Assembly: GCA_029239455.1 (NCBI GenBank)
Contig: JAQZAX010000002.1
Span: forward strand, 1-42,151
Length of the DNA: 42,151 bases
Direction of reading: 5' to 3'
DNA from: Anaerocolumna sp.
GTDB lineage: Bacteria; Bacillota; Clostridia; Lachnospirales; Lachnospiraceae
Shown here one piece after another: positions 16,113-27,333 of the stretch; the first letter of the stretch is position 1, and the number at the start of each line of letters is the position of its first letter. The notes under the pieces are model-generated. The model was not told the DNA's origin. It did not search any database and saw only the letters and a list, made by a program, of their open reading frames with translations. The translations under genes and the position numbers were made by a program.

Positions 16113-17288
16113 TTATTGAATAAATAATGTTTCTTTTGTTTCTAATGCAGTGTTCACTAATTCGTCTATTTTCTCCTGCAATGCTTTTTCAGAATTACGA
16201 ATCACTTTAAGACTTGGTTTTGTAACCGGATGTTTCGCAACAAATATGGTACAGCAGTCTTCAAATGGAAGTATTGAGGTTTCATAAGTATTGATTTTTT
16301 CAGCAATATTTACAATATCTTGTTTATCAAAAGCTATGAGAGGGCGATAGACCGGCAATTTACACACTTCATTGGTTGCAGCAAGACTGTGAAGTGTCTG
16401 GCTTGCAACCTGACCAATGCTTTCACCAGTAACTAAACCAAGACATCCAGTATCTGTAGCAATTTGCTCTGCAATTTTCATCATATATCTTCTCATAATG
16501 ATAGTTAATTCTTCATGAGGACATTTCTCATAAATATAAAGTTGTACTTCAGTAAAATTAATTACATGGAGTCTGATTGGACCAGTATATCTTGATACTA
16601 ATTTTGCCAGGTCGGTAACTTTTTGTTTTGCTCTTTCACTGGTATAAGGAGGTGCATGAAAATAGACTGCATCAATTGTTACGCCCCTCTTTGATATCAT
16701 ATATCCGGCTACAGGGCTGTCAATTCCACCGGATAAAAGTAATAAAGCTTTGCCTGCAGTTCCAACCGGCATTCCACCCGGTCCTTCTATTATTTCTGAA
16801 TACACGTAAGATTTATTTCTTACTTCAACCATAATCTTAACTTCCGGACGATGTACATCAACCTTTAACTCTGGAAAACGTTTTAATAGATAGGCACCCA
16901 TTTCAATGCAAATCTCAGGTGAAGTAATGGGATAGTTTTTATTTCCGCGCTTTGCCTCCATTTTAAAGGTAAAGTTTCTATCAGGGTATTTCACTTGAAC
17001 AAAATCTCCTACTGCTTCCTGCAGTGGTTCCCAGTCTGTCGTATCCAATATCATAACCGGACAAATCTGTACAATTCCAAATACGCGCTTAAGTGCTTCT
17101 ACCGTTTCTTCGAAATCATATCCATCCGGACACTCAATATAGATTCTTCCTTGCTCTTTTGTAACTATATATTCACCCATATTCCTTAATACATTTTTAA
17201 TTTGGTCTCTTAAAGCATTCTCAAATATATATCTGTTCTTACCCTTTATTCCTATCTCTGCGTACTTTATCAAAAAAGCTTTATACAT
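16113..17288 (-). CDS. thiI: tRNA uracil 4-sulfurtransferase ThiI
   Basis: This 391-residue protein is ThiI, which adenylates U8 of tRNA and replaces the oxygen with sulfur to give 4-thiouridine. It has an N-terminal ferredoxin-like region plus THUMP domain (to about 165), then a PP-loop ATP-binding motif SGGIDSPVAGYM and the family segment HAPPYTSERAKQKV. It lacks the C-terminal rhodanese domain of the E. coli enzyme, as is usual in Gram-positives, so sulfur must come directly from the adjacent cysteine desulfurase. That gene lies 31 bp upstream on the same strand, the typical nifZ-thiI arrangement. Confidence 0.95.
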   Translation of the reverse strand: MYKAFLIKYAEIGIKGKNRYIFENALRDQIKNVLRNMGEYIVTKEQGRIYIECPDGYDFEETVEALKRVFGIVQICPVMILDTTDWEPLQEAVGDFVQVKYPDRNFTFKMEAKRGNKNYPITSPEICIEMGAYLLKRFPELKVDVHRPEVKIMVEVRNKSYVYSEIIEGPGGMPVGTAGKALLLLSGGIDSPVAGYMISKRGVTIDAVYFHAPPYTSERAKQKVTDLAKLVSRYTGPIRLHVINFTEVQLYIYEKCPHEELTIIMRRYMMKIAEQIATDTGCLGLVTGESIGQVASQTLHSLAATNEVCKLPVYRPLIAFDKQDIVNIAEKINTYETSILPFEDCCTIFVAKHPVTKPSLKVIRNSEKALQEKIDELVNTALETKETLFIQ

Positions 17289-17319
17289 GTTATTTCCTTT
17301 CTTTTAGGCGGATTAATAC

Positions 17320-18480
17320 TTAGTGTCTTTGATACCTTCTTAGTATCGGCACTAGTTCATTTAGCACATTTATAGTAAATTCTATTTCTTCCTGCGTCGT
17401 TTCAACAGAAAAACTAAAACGTAAGGTAGAATCTAAAAGCTCCTTCTTAACACCGATTGCCTTTAAAGTTCCACTAAGCTGCGGATGATTGGAAGCGCAG
17501 GCAGAACCAGAAGATACATATACGTGCCTTTCTTCTAAAGCATGCAGTAATACTTCACTACGAATTCCTTCAAAACTTACACTTACAATATGGGGTGCCG
17601 TAAGTCTTGTATCACTACTGGTAGCATTTACTGTGATCCCCTCTATCTTAGAGACTTCACTTATCAGCATTTCTTTTAAGGAATACAAATGGGAAATCTT
17701 CGCTTCATGATCTTTATAAATCAATTTTACAGCCTGTCCAAGTCCGGCAATTCCCGGAACATTTTCAGTGCCTGAACGCATACCCTTCTGCTGTTCTCCG
17801 CCGAATATGATTGGTTTGATTTTAACTTTATCCCTGACATATAATACACCAACACCTTTCGGACCATGGATTTTGTGTCCACTGATAGAAAGCAAATCAA
17901 TGCCTTCCCTTTTGGGATATATTGTATATTTACCATAGGCCTGTATAGCATCTACATGGAATAGAATATTCGGCTTTTTTTCTTTGATTCCCTTTGATAT
18001 TTCTGCAATATTCTGAACAGAGCCTATCTCATTATTTACATACATAATCGATACAAGAATTGTGTCATCACAGACGGCATTCAATAGTTCCTCCTGTATC
18101 ACCTTTCCTTCATTATCTACCGGTACATAAGTAACACGAAAGCCATTCTCTTCAAGAAATAGTAAAGGATTATGTACGGAAGGATGTTCAATTCTTGTAG
18201 TTATGATATGATTTCCACTTCGTTTATTGGCAAATGCTGTTCCAATCAGAGCCATATTATTTGATTCCGTTCCACCGGAAGTAAATATTATTTCTTTCGG
18301 ATCTGCTTTTAAACTTTTAGATATAATTTCTTTTGCATCCTTAATATATCGTTCCGCCTGCACCCCTTTACTATGTAAAGAAGATGGATTACCATAATCA
18401 CTTACTAAAACCTCTGTCATTATATTTTTCACTGAATCAAATGCTCTTGTAGTCGCAGCATTATCTAAATATGCTTCCAT
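17320..18480 (-). CDS. iscS: cysteine desulfurase paired with ThiI
   Basis: This 386-residue PLP enzyme of the NifS/IscS class takes sulfur from cysteine. The N-terminus MEAYLDNAATTRAF, the PLP lysine in SISGHKIHGPKGVG, the RSGTENVPGIAGLGQA block and the active cysteine in SSGSACASNHPQ are clear. Direct linkage to thiI (31 bp) suggests it is the dedicated sulfur donor for 4-thiouridine, functionally like B. subtilis NifZ; the symbol iscS is a class label. AGGAGAT lies before the ATG. It follows rsmE by 36 bp and so may be co-transcribed with the prmA-rsmE end of the heat-shock cluster. Confidence 0.93.
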   Translation of the reverse strand: MEAYLDNAATTRAFDSVKNIMTEVLVSDYGNPSSLHSKGVQAERYIKDAKEIISKSLKADPKEIIFTSGGTESNNMALIGTAFANKRSGNHIITTRIEHPSVHNPLLFLEENGFRVTYVPVDNEGKVIQEELLNAVCDDTILVSIMYVNNEIGSVQNIAEISKGIKEKKPNILFHVDAIQAYGKYTIYPKREGIDLLSISGHKIHGPKGVGVLYVRDKVKIKPIIFGGEQQKGMRSGTENVPGIAGLGQAVKLIYKDHEAKISHLYSLKEMLISEVSKIEGITVNATSSDTRLTAPHIVSVSFEGIRSEVLLHALEERHVYVSSGSACASNHPQLSGTLKAIGVKKELLDSTLRFSFSVETTQEEIEFTINVLNELVPILRRYQRH

Positions 18481-18516
18481 TCTATCTCCTGTCTAATACA
18501 TGGCTGACCTCAGTTT

Positions 18517-19257
18517 CTAGTGCTCTATCTGTAGCATGATTGCCGCAAGAACTGCCAGTCCTGCTGTTTCTGTGCGCAATATTCTTCTTCCCAAAGTAAT
18601 TGGCCTAATTTCTGCTTCTAAGGCAAGTTTAATTTCACTTTCCTCAAATCCGCCTTCCGGTCCAATAAAAATTCCAACTGACTGCCCTCTGTTTATATTT
18701 CTTATTATTTCTCTTGTAACTTCTATATTTTCAGCATTTTCGTATGGTATAACCCTGCAATCCAGGGTTTTTGAATAAGCTAATGCCTCTTTCCATGTTT
18801 TCGTTTCTGTAACCATTGGTATTATACCACGGTTTGATTGTTTCCCAGCACTGGTAGCTATACTTTGCCAGCGTTCCACTTTTTTTAGTTCCTTTTTCTT
18901 ATCTTCTATTTTTACAACGGTTCTATGTGTCATTACCGGAATTATCTCATATACCCCAAGTTCAACGGCTTTCTGAATAATAAACTCCATCTTGTCCTTC
19001 TTTGGGACTCCTTGAAACAGGTATAGTTTGCTTTCTAATTCAGTATCCGTATTATGGGCTTCTTTTATATTTGTTATAATTTGTGAATCTGATTCGCACT
19101 CTATTATACAATAGAAGTCTTTTCCTTGTCCATTACAAATTATTAATTCATCGCCGGGTCTCATTCTCAAAACATTCTTAATGTGGTTCACATCTGTCCC
19201 GGTTATTATTATCTTATCATTATTGATATTACTTTCTTCCACATAAAATCGATGCAT
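18517..19257 (-). CDS. rsmE: 16S rRNA m3U1498 methyltransferase RsmE
   Basis: This 246-residue SPOUT-class methyltransferase modifies the N3 of U1498 in 16S rRNA. The N-terminal PUA-like part has MHRFYVEE and HIKNVLRMRPGDEL. The C-terminal SPOUT knot shows IGPEGGFEESEI and LGRRILRTETAGLAVLA, both family signatures. It follows prmA on the same strand as in B. subtilis (yqeT-yqeU), but a strong hairpin lies in the 111-bp gap. Confidence 0.95.
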   Translation of the reverse strand: MHRFYVEESNINNDKIIITGTDVNHIKNVLRMRPGDELIICNGQGKDFYCIIECESDSQIITNIKEAHNTDTELESKLYLFQGVPKKDKMEFIIQKAVELGVYEIIPVMTHRTVVKIEDKKKELKKVERWQSIATSAGKQSNRGIIPMVTETKTWKEALAYSKTLDCRVIPYENAENIEVTREIIRNINRGQSVGIFIGPEGGFEESEIKLALEAEIRPITLGRRILRTETAGLAVLAAIMLQIEH

Positions 19258-19287
19258 AAACCTACCATACCCTTCATCATAATAACA

Positions 19288-19342
19288 ACATCTGCTAAAC
19301 CAAGTGTTGCCTTTTCATTGCGACACTTGGCTTAACAGATGT
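19288..19342 (-). other. long hairpin between prmA and rsmE
   Basis: ACATCTG-CTAAACCAAGTGT (19288-19307) pairs with ACACTTGGCTTAACAGATGT (19323-19342), with only about two mismatches in 20 bp. On the - strand the distal side is followed by TGTTATTATG rather than a true T run. It may be a partial terminator or a processing or stabiliser stem that sets the prmA to rsmE ratio. Confidence 0.55.
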
Positions 19343-19368
19343 TTTACAATTTCAATCCGTCAAGTAAT

Positions 19369-20331
19369 TTAGTTCTGTGATTTCTTAGCGACAATTGATA
19401 CCCAGTCGCCCATTTCATTTATTTCTAGAATTGTAAAATTATTTTTAAGTATTGCTTCCTTTACCTGGTCTCTCTTGGTATTAATAATACCGGAGCTGAT
19501 AAATATTCCATCTGGTTTTAAATGTTTTCCTATCTCACCGGATAAGGGAATAATGATATCTGCAAGTATATTAGCAACTATAACATCATAACACTCCATA
19601 CCAATTTGCTGCTGCAAAATGGGGTCTGTTATGATATCACCACAAAGTATTTTTATTTCATCAGAAGGGATATGATTAACACCCGCATTTTCATATGCCG
19701 CATCTACCGCTATAGGATCTATATCTGTACTCATAATTGTGGTGGCTCCAAGCTTTGAAGCAACAATGGAGAGTATTCCGCTTCCGCATCCTACATCCAG
19801 TACTTTATCGTCCTGCTTCATATGTTTCTTTAGTCCAAGAATACATAGCTTAGTTGTTTCATGAGCCCCTGTACCAAAGGAGGTTCCAGGATCAATTTCA
19901 ATTACTAAATCATTATCATTAACTTCTGATAATACTTCCCAGGTTGGTTTAATCACTATGGTTTCATCAACGCGAAATGGTTTGAAGAATTCTTTCCAGT
20001 TATTAATCCAATCTGCGTCCTGAGTTTCAGAAATCTCAATATGTCCGCTGCCAATGTCAATGAATTCGGATAGTTGATTCAGACCTTCCTCTATCTTAGC
20101 TAAAGTTTCCTGGATATTTGCCTCTTCTTCAATATAAAAACTTATTTTAGCTGTCTTATCTTCTAAATCAAGCTCTGGCAATATATCTATGAACATTGCT
20201 TTCTTTTCTTGTTCCGTAATTGGAATATTGTCAACGATTTCAATGCCTTCAATTCCTAATTCAATTAACATATCACTTATCAAATCCACAGCCTCAGCTA
20301 AGGTTAATAAAGTAAGTTTTGTCCACTTCAT
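19369..20331 (-). CDS. prmA: ribosomal protein L11 methyltransferase
   Basis: PrmA of 320 residues trimethylates ribosomal protein L11. An N-terminal substrate-binding domain precedes the family motif DPGTSFGTGAHETTKLC, the SAM motif VLDVGCGSGILSI, and a NPPY-like VIVANILADII. Its position straight after dnaJ (54 bp) is the normal Firmicutes arrangement, so it is probably the last heat-shock operon gene before the downstream hairpin. Confidence 0.95.
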   Translation of the reverse strand: MKWTKLTLLTLAEAVDLISDMLIELGIEGIEIVDNIPITEQEKKAMFIDILPELDLEDKTAKISFYIEEEANIQETLAKIEEGLNQLSEFIDIGSGHIEISETQDADWINNWKEFFKPFRVDETIVIKPTWEVLSEVNDNDLVIEIDPGTSFGTGAHETTKLCILGLKKHMKQDDKVLDVGCGSGILSIVASKLGATTIMSTDIDPIAVDAAYENAGVNHIPSDEIKILCGDIITDPILQQQIGMECYDVIVANILADIIIPLSGEIGKHLKPDGIFISSGIINTKRDQVKEAILKNNFTILEINEMGDWVSIVAKKSQN

Positions 20332-20385
20332 TCTTGTTTCCAGTATATCACATGAATTTTGCGATATTTCCCTTCCTCTTGTAAA

Positions 20386-21531
20386 TTACTTTCCAAAGAA
20401 TTTCTTTTTCCCTTTTTCTTTTTCATTCTCTGTTTCAGGATCTTTTCTATCATTCATTGCATTATCAAATTTTATTAGCAGGTCTCTTTGTTCATTGCTT
20501 AACTTAGTTGGAACCTGAACTACTAAGGTTACATAATGATCGCCTCTGACTTGTTTGTTACGTAATGTTGGTACCCCTTTTCCTCTTAATCGTACTTTGG
20601 TATCTGTCTGGGTACCCGGCTTTACATTATATAAAACATCACCATCAACCGTACTGATTCTTACATCGCCACCAAGTGCAGCCTGGGCGAAGGAAATTGG
20701 TGCCGTAGAATAGATATCATAATCCTGTCTTTGGAAGATTGGATGCCTGCTTACTGTTACTTCAACCAGCAAATCACCTCTTTCACCGCCATTCATGCCA
20801 GGTTCACCTTTTTCACGAATTCGAATACTTTGTCCGTTATCAATTCCTGCTGGTATAGATACTTCAATTTTCTTCTTTCTGGTTACATAGCCTGAACCAT
20901 AACAATCGGTACATTTTTCTTTCACAATCTTACCGGTACCTTTACAGTCTGGACAGGTCTGAACATTTCTAACCATACCAAATAAAGACTGTTGCGTATA
21001 TACCACCTGACCTTTACCACCACACTTACTGCAGGTTTCAGCATGAGTTCCAGACTTTGCACCAGTACCATGACAAGTATTACACTCTTCTTTCAGATTT
21101 AATTCCAGTTCTTTCTCAACACCGGTAATTGACTCTTCAAAAGTTATCCTTATACCGGTACGAATATTAGGTCCTTTCATTGGACCATTGCTTGCTCTTC
21201 TTGACCTTCCGCCACCGAATAAGTCGCCAAATATATCACCAAATATATCTGACATATCTCCCATGTTATTAAAATCAAAACCGCCGGCGGAACCAGCACC
21301 GCCTTCAAAAGCAGAATGTCCAAATTGATCATACTGTCTTCTTTTATCTGCGTCACTTAAGATCGCATACGCCTCGGAAGCCTCTTTAAATTTTGCTTCC
21401 GCAGTCTTATCATCGGGGTTTGCATCTGGATGATATTTTTTCGCTAATTTTCTGTAAGCTTTTTTGATTTCATCATCCGTTGCAGTCTTAGAAATTCCCA
21501 AGACCTCATAATAATCTCTTTTATCTGCCAT
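20386..21531 (-). CDS. dnaJ: chaperone DnaJ
   Basis: This is a 381-residue type I J-protein. The J domain has HPD at 34-36. A Gly/Phe region follows (about 75-110). The zinc domain has four CxxCxGxG repeats ([32 protein letters not shown]), and then comes the substrate-binding C-terminal domain. It stimulates DnaK ATPase and delivers unfolded clients. AAGGAGGAT precedes the start. The gap to dnaK is 233 bp and contains a perfect palindrome, so dnaJ may be partly uncoupled from hrcA-grpE-dnaK. Confidence 0.98.
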   Translation of the reverse strand: MADKRDYYEVLGISKTATDDEIKKAYRKLAKKYHPDANPDDKTAEAKFKEASEAYAILSDADKRRQYDQFGHSAFEGGAGSAGGFDFNNMGDMSDIFGDIFGDLFGGGRSRRASNGPMKGPNIRTGIRITFEESITGVEKELELNLKEECNTCHGTGAKSGTHAETCSKCGGKGQVVYTQQSLFGMVRNVQTCPDCKGTGKIVKEKCTDCYGSGYVTRKKKIEVSIPAGIDNGQSIRIREKGEPGMNGGERGDLLVEVTVSRHPIFQRQDYDIYSTAPISFAQAALGGDVRISTVDGDVLYNVKPGTQTDTKVRLRGKGVPTLRNKQVRGDHYVTLVVQVPTKLSNEQRDLLIKFDNAMNDRKDPETENEKEKGKKKFFGK

Positions 21532-21634
21532 GATTTTCCTATCCTCCTTGCGAATTCGCCTGACTTATCGTAGTCAGAAAAATTCCCATCCTAAACTTTA
21601 TAAAAACTGCTATAATTATATTCTAATATTCACA

Positions 21635-21660
21635 AATAGGCAGTCATATGACTGCCTATT
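21635..21660 (-). terminator. 26-bp perfect palindrome between dnaK and dnaJ
   Basis: AATAGGCAGTCAT is followed at once by its exact reverse complement. In RNA it would form a hairpin with a minimal loop. The - strand continuation is TTGTGAATATT, only weakly T-rich, so it may act as a partial terminator or RNA processing stem that lowers dnaJ relative to dnaK. A second small stem (CTGACT with AGTCAG) lies at 21562-21579. Confidence 0.55.
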
Positions 21661-21764
21661 GTTTTATGTTACAGATAAACCATAACTGCTATTTAAATTA
21701 CAACATAAATTGACAATCAAATCATATTGTAATAAATCATTTAAAATTCGTCAAGCAAAAAGTA

Positions 21765-23624
<1,860 letters not shown>

Positions 23625-23672
23625 TTATTCCTCCTAATAATATTCAATGCTTTGTAATAGTAACAATTGTTA

Positions 23673-24359
23673 TTAATTCACTACTTTAACCATACTGTGT
23701 CTTACCACTGTGCTTTTATAAGTGTAGCCTTTTTGGAATACTTCAGCTACTATGTTCTCGCCAAGTTCAGAATCCTCTGCATGCATGACTGCATTATGGT
23801 AATTCGGATCAAAGGTTTGACCTGCAGCTTCGATTTGCTGTAGTCCGGCTTCCTCTAAGGAAGTTACTAATTGTTTATAAATTTTTTCAATACCCTGGGC
23901 GAATGCACCTTCTTTTTCTTCCTCTGTTAAGGTTCCTAGACCTCTCTCAAAGTTATCAATAACAGGTAAAACTTTTTCAATAATGCTTTTAGCACCTATT
24001 TCAAACATCTGAGTTTTTTCCTTTTCAGAACGCTTACGAAAATTATCAAATTCTGCCATGTTTCGAATCAGTCGATCATTTAATTCTTCAATTTTTAAAT
24101 CCTTAGCATCTTTCTTATCTTTCTTTTCTTTCTTTTTAAAAAAAGACTTCCCGGATTTTCCTTCTTCGCCAGTGGCAGGCTCATTATCTTCCATTACATC
24201 GTCATCTTCATTCACAGTTTCATTCTCACTGTTTGTATCGTCATACGCTTCGATATCTTCAGATTCTGCCTTAATTTCTGCTGATTGTAAATCTTTATCT
24301 AAATCTGATATATCTTCTACAGATGCATCCTCTTTCAATACATCATTTATATCTTCCAC
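23673..24359 (-). CDS. grpE: nucleotide exchange factor GrpE
   Basis: GrpE of 228 residues promotes ADP release from DnaK. The first 75 residues or so are very acidic and low in complexity and are probably disordered. A Lys-rich stretch and a long coiled coil follow (LNDRLIRNMAEFDNFRKRSEKE), then the beta domain ending in TYKSTVVRHSMVKV. The start is a GTG with AGGCGG about 9 bases upstream, 23 bp after the hrcA stop. Length is at the long end for the family because of the acidic N-terminus. Confidence 0.96.
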   Translation of the reverse strand: MEDINDVLKEDASVEDISDLDKDLQSAEIKAESEDIEAYDDTNSENETVNEDDDVMEDNEPATGEEGKSGKSFFKKKEKKDKKDAKDLKIEELNDRLIRNMAEFDNFRKRSEKEKTQMFEIGAKSIIEKVLPVIDNFERGLGTLTEEEKEGAFAQGIEKIYKQLVTSLEEAGLQQIEAAGQTFDPNYHNAVMHAEDSELGENIVAEVFQKGYTYKSTVVRHSMVKVVN

Positions 24360-24382
24360 TGTGGATACCGCCTTTCCTTTTG

Positions 24383-25420
24383 TTAAGTTTTTTTCTTAAA
24401 TATATCATCCAGCTGCACCATCAGTGTGTGCAGTGTCCCGACTACTTTATCATAGTCCATTCTCTTAGGTCCGATGATACCAATCTTACCATATACGCCT
24501 TCTTCCAATTCATAGGTTGCAGTTACAACTGCACAATCCTTCATCGCTTCAACCGGTGTCTCACTGCCTATATAAACCTGTATACCACAATTATCTCTGT
24601 CGCTATTCTTAGGTATTGCAGTAATTAATTCTGTCAGTTGATTTTTTTCTTCAAAGGTACCAAGCAGCTCTGTTACTTTTTCCATACCACTCAGTTCTGG
24701 ATACTTAAGCATATTTGTTGTACCACTGGTAAAAATCTCAACTTCATCTTCTTCACTTATCGCTTGGGCGATTGCATCTAAGATATCACTTACAAGATTT
24801 GTATACTTGCCGGCTTGTTCCTTAATCTGTTGGATGATTGCCAAGTTAATCTCTGCTAAATCAAGGCCCTGGAGAAATGTATTAAATACGATATTAAGCT
24901 TTAGAATAATTTCTTTATCTAAGCTTTCTACGGTTTCAATAAATTTATTCTTAACAATATTTCCCTCAATTACTATGATAGCCAGAAGTTGATTCTCATC
25001 AACTTCAGTAAGTTGTATAAACTTAACTTTTTTACTACGATGTTGAGGTTTTGAAACCAGTGTTGCATAATTCGTATTATTCGCCAATAATTTCGCTATC
25101 TGCTTTAACAATGTATCGACCTTATCAGCTTTCTCTATCAGCAGTTCTCTCATATCTTCTATTTCCTGGGTCTTATCATTTAACATAGTATCTACATATA
25201 AACGATACCCCTTATCAGAAGGAATACGCCCTGCAGAGGTGTGTGGCTGAATAATATATCCTAATTCTTCCAAATCAGCCATTTCATTTCTAATTGTTGC
25301 GGAGCTTAGGTTTAAATCGGAATACTTGGAAATGGTTCTTGATCCTACCGGTTCACCTGTTTCAAGATAGTTTCGAATAATTGCTTGCAAAATCTTAAGT
25401 TTTCTATCATCCAATTCCAT
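24383..25420 (-). CDS. hrcA: heat-inducible repressor HrcA
   Basis: HrcA of 345 residues represses class I heat-shock genes by binding CIRCE, with GroEL as its folding sensor. The N-terminal winged helix (LDDRKLKILQAIIRNYLETGEPVGSRTIS) and the HTSAGRIPSDKGYRLYVD motif are diagnostic. The frame extends upstream to 25453, but that is close to the operator. The ATG at 25420 with GTGGGGTGA upstream gives the normal family N-terminus and length. It is first in hrcA-grpE-dnaK and is autoregulated through the perfect CIRCE 27 bp upstream. Confidence 0.97.
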   Translation of the reverse strand: MELDDRKLKILQAIIRNYLETGEPVGSRTISKYSDLNLSSATIRNEMADLEELGYIIQPHTSAGRIPSDKGYRLYVDTMLNDKTQEIEDMRELLIEKADKVDTLLKQIAKLLANNTNYATLVSKPQHRSKKVKFIQLTEVDENQLLAIIVIEGNIVKNKFIETVESLDKEIILKLNIVFNTFLQGLDLAEINLAIIQQIKEQAGKYTNLVSDILDAIAQAISEEDEVEIFTSGTTNMLKYPELSGMEKVTELLGTFEEKNQLTELITAIPKNSDRDNCGIQVYIGSETPVEAMKDCAVVTATYELEEGVYGKIGIIGPKRMDYDKVVGTLHTLMVQLDDIFKKKT

Positions 25421-25446
25421 CCCGTCACCCCACAATTTTTTGATTA

Positions 25447-25473
25447 TTAGCACTCACTTGACTAGAGTGCTAA
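25447..25473. promoter_or_regulatory. CIRCE operator (HrcA binding site)
   Basis: TTAGCACTC (25447-25455), nine bases, then GAGTGCTAA (25465-25473): a perfect match to the CIRCE consensus. It lies between the promoter and the hrcA start. It is the only copy seen in the window. Confidence 0.98.
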
Positions 25474-25486
25474 CATCTTTATACTA

Positions 25487-25515
25487 AAAATATCACTATC
25501 ATTTTGTTTTGTCAA
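25487..25515 (-). promoter_or_regulatory. promoter of the hrcA-grpE-dnaK operon
   Basis: On the - strand, a perfect TTGACA (25515-25510), a 17-bp spacer and TATTTT (25492-25487). The CIRCE palindrome begins 14 bp downstream of the -10, so the repressor would cover the start of transcription. Confidence 0.75.
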
Positions 25516-25527
25516 GTATTATTTTAC

Positions 25528-25691
25528 ATTTTTTCAACTTAGTAAGATTCATTTTATCAACTTAGTATATTACGTTTTATTACCTATAATTTTCTATTTT
25601 ATCAACTTACAATTTAACTTTATAGTAAATTACATTTTTATATTTTTTCGACTTACAATTTATTTTTACGGCTGACAATTTTACATTTTAT
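25528..25691. repeat. degenerate AT-rich repeats between hrcA promoter and hemW
   Basis: Four imperfect copies of ATTTTWTCRACTTA start at 25528, 25551, 25596 and 25642 (spacing 23, 45 and 46), followed by variable T-rich sequence such as ACAATTTA. No coding potential is seen. Confidence 0.6.
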
Positions 25692-26951
25692 TTAACTCCT
25701 TACAAACTCATCAATAAGGAACCTTGCCATAACTATATTGCTTACATCTACGCCTTTATCCGTAAGATATAATCGCCCCTCCTTATTTTTCAACAATCCT
25801 TCACGTACCGACTGATTTATCACATTACCATAAACTGTTTCAATGGATTTATGAAAAGTTTCTTTAAATTCGTCTTTGCTAATTCCTTCCTTCATTCTAA
25901 GACCTAAAAACATAAATTCTTCCATCTGCTGACTGCTTACAAGTCTATCTACATCCCGTCTGATTTTATGATAATCATGGGACAGTTCCATATATTCCTT
26001 TATATCCGTAGCATTATGAAATCTGGCATTATGAAGTAAGGAGGAAGCTCCTAGACCAATTCCTAAATAATCTTTCCTTTTCCAATAGGATACATTATGC
26101 TTACACTCAAAACCCGTTTTTGAATAATTGGAGATTTCATAGCGATAAAACCCTTTGCTCTCCAAAAAATCCTTGGTTGCTGCATATATTTCCCGGTCCA
26201 TAACTTCATCCTGATCTTCTTCCCCATATCGCTCATAAAAAGGAGTTCCTTCTTCTATTATCAGGCTATAAGCAGAAATATGTTCTGGATTAAGTTCTAC
26301 CACCTTATTCAGCGTTTTCATCCAAAGCTCCATGTTTTGACCAGGAAGTGCAGACATTAAATCTATATTAATATTTTCAAAACCTAATTCTCTTGCCAAC
26401 TTATAGTTTTCTTCAAACTCTTCAAAGTTATGAATTCTGCCTAGAAGTTTTAATTCACTGTTATCAGCAGATTGAAGCCCTATACTTATTCGATTAATTC
26501 CCACTTCCTTGTATAATTCCAGTTTTTCTTTTGTCACAGTGCCTGGATTCATTTCAATAGTAATCTCAGCTCTATCCTCTGCCCTTAAACTTATATTATT
26601 TCCAGCCTGCTTGTCCGTTTTCCAAAACAGCTTTTTAAATAATCCTTTTTTTTCATCTATAGTATCATTGATACCGTAGACGGTAAAAACCTCCCTGACA
26701 GCTTCTAGAATCTCTTTCATATATTTACCATCAATGGAAGACGGAGTCCCACCACCGATAAAAATCGTCTTAACAAGGTACTCCGATGCCAAATCCTTAT
26801 AACTTCTAATTTCCGCCAAAATTGCCTTAACATAGTCGATTTTCACCTTATCATCAGCTGCCATAGACAAAAAATCACAATAGTCACATTTACTTACACA
26901 AAACGGAATGTGAATATACAAACCTAAATCTCTCTTCTCAAACGTCCCCAT
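25692..26951 (-). CDS. hemW: HemW-like radical SAM protein (heme chaperone type)
   Basis: This 419-residue radical SAM protein matches HemW, formerly misnamed coproporphyrinogen III oxidase. The cluster cysteines are Cys18, Cys22 and Cys25 in HIPFCVSKCDYCDF. The GGGTPSS motif, NPGTVTKEKLELYKEVGINRISIGLQSAD and a C-terminal HemN-type domain follow. An insert of roughly 25 residues (DEKKGLFKKLFWKTDKQ) lies before the EMNPGT strand and is longer than in B. subtilis. It sits in the conserved lepA-hemW-hrcA order, but a 675-bp repeat-rich gap separates it from lepA. Confidence 0.92.
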   Translation of the reverse strand: MGTFEKRDLGLYIHIPFCVSKCDYCDFLSMAADDKVKIDYVKAILAEIRSYKDLASEYLVKTIFIGGGTPSSIDGKYMKEILEAVREVFTVYGINDTIDEKKGLFKKLFWKTDKQAGNNISLRAEDRAEITIEMNPGTVTKEKLELYKEVGINRISIGLQSADNSELKLLGRIHNFEEFEENYKLARELGFENINIDLMSALPGQNMELWMKTLNKVVELNPEHISAYSLIIEEGTPFYERYGEEDQDEVMDREIYAATKDFLESKGFYRYEISNYSKTGFECKHNVSYWKRKDYLGIGLGASSLLHNARFHNATDIKEYMELSHDYHKIRRDVDRLVSSQQMEEFMFLGLRMKEGISKDEFKETFHKSIETVYGNVINQSVREGLLKNKEGRLYLTDKGVDVSNIVMARFLIDEFVRS

Positions 26952-26996
26952 AAAATACCTTCACTTTCTATCAAAATTAATCTGCAAATTACTTAC

Positions 26997-27320
26997 GCTG
27001 TTACATTTCATTCACCATAGCATAAAATACATAGGCTGTTACATTTCATTCACCGTAGTATAAATCACATAGACTGTTTCACTTCATTCGCCATAGTGTA
27101 AATAACATAGGCTGTTTCATTTCATTCGCCATAATGTAAATTACATAGACTATTCATTTCATTCGCCGTAGTATAAATTACATAGACTGTTTCATTTCAA
27201 TAGCCGTAGTGTAAATTACATAGACTGTTTCACTTCATTCGCCATAGTGTAAATTAAATAGGCTGTTTCACTTCATTCGCCACAGTGTAAAATACATAGG
27301 CTGTTTCATTTCATTCTTCG
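26997..27320 (+). repeat. 38-bp tandem repeat array, about 8.5 copies
   Basis: Unit starts are 26997, 27035, 27073, 27111, 27149, 27186, 27224, 27262 and 27300 (last one partial). All units are 38 bp except the fifth, which is 37. The core is GCTGTTTCATTTCATTCGCC, and the second half (ATAGTGTAAATTACATAG) is also conserved, with A/G, C/T and a few other substitutions between copies. There are no unique spacers, so it is a minisatellite and not a CRISPR array. Confidence 0.95.
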
Positions 27321-27333
27321 AAAACAAAAATTA

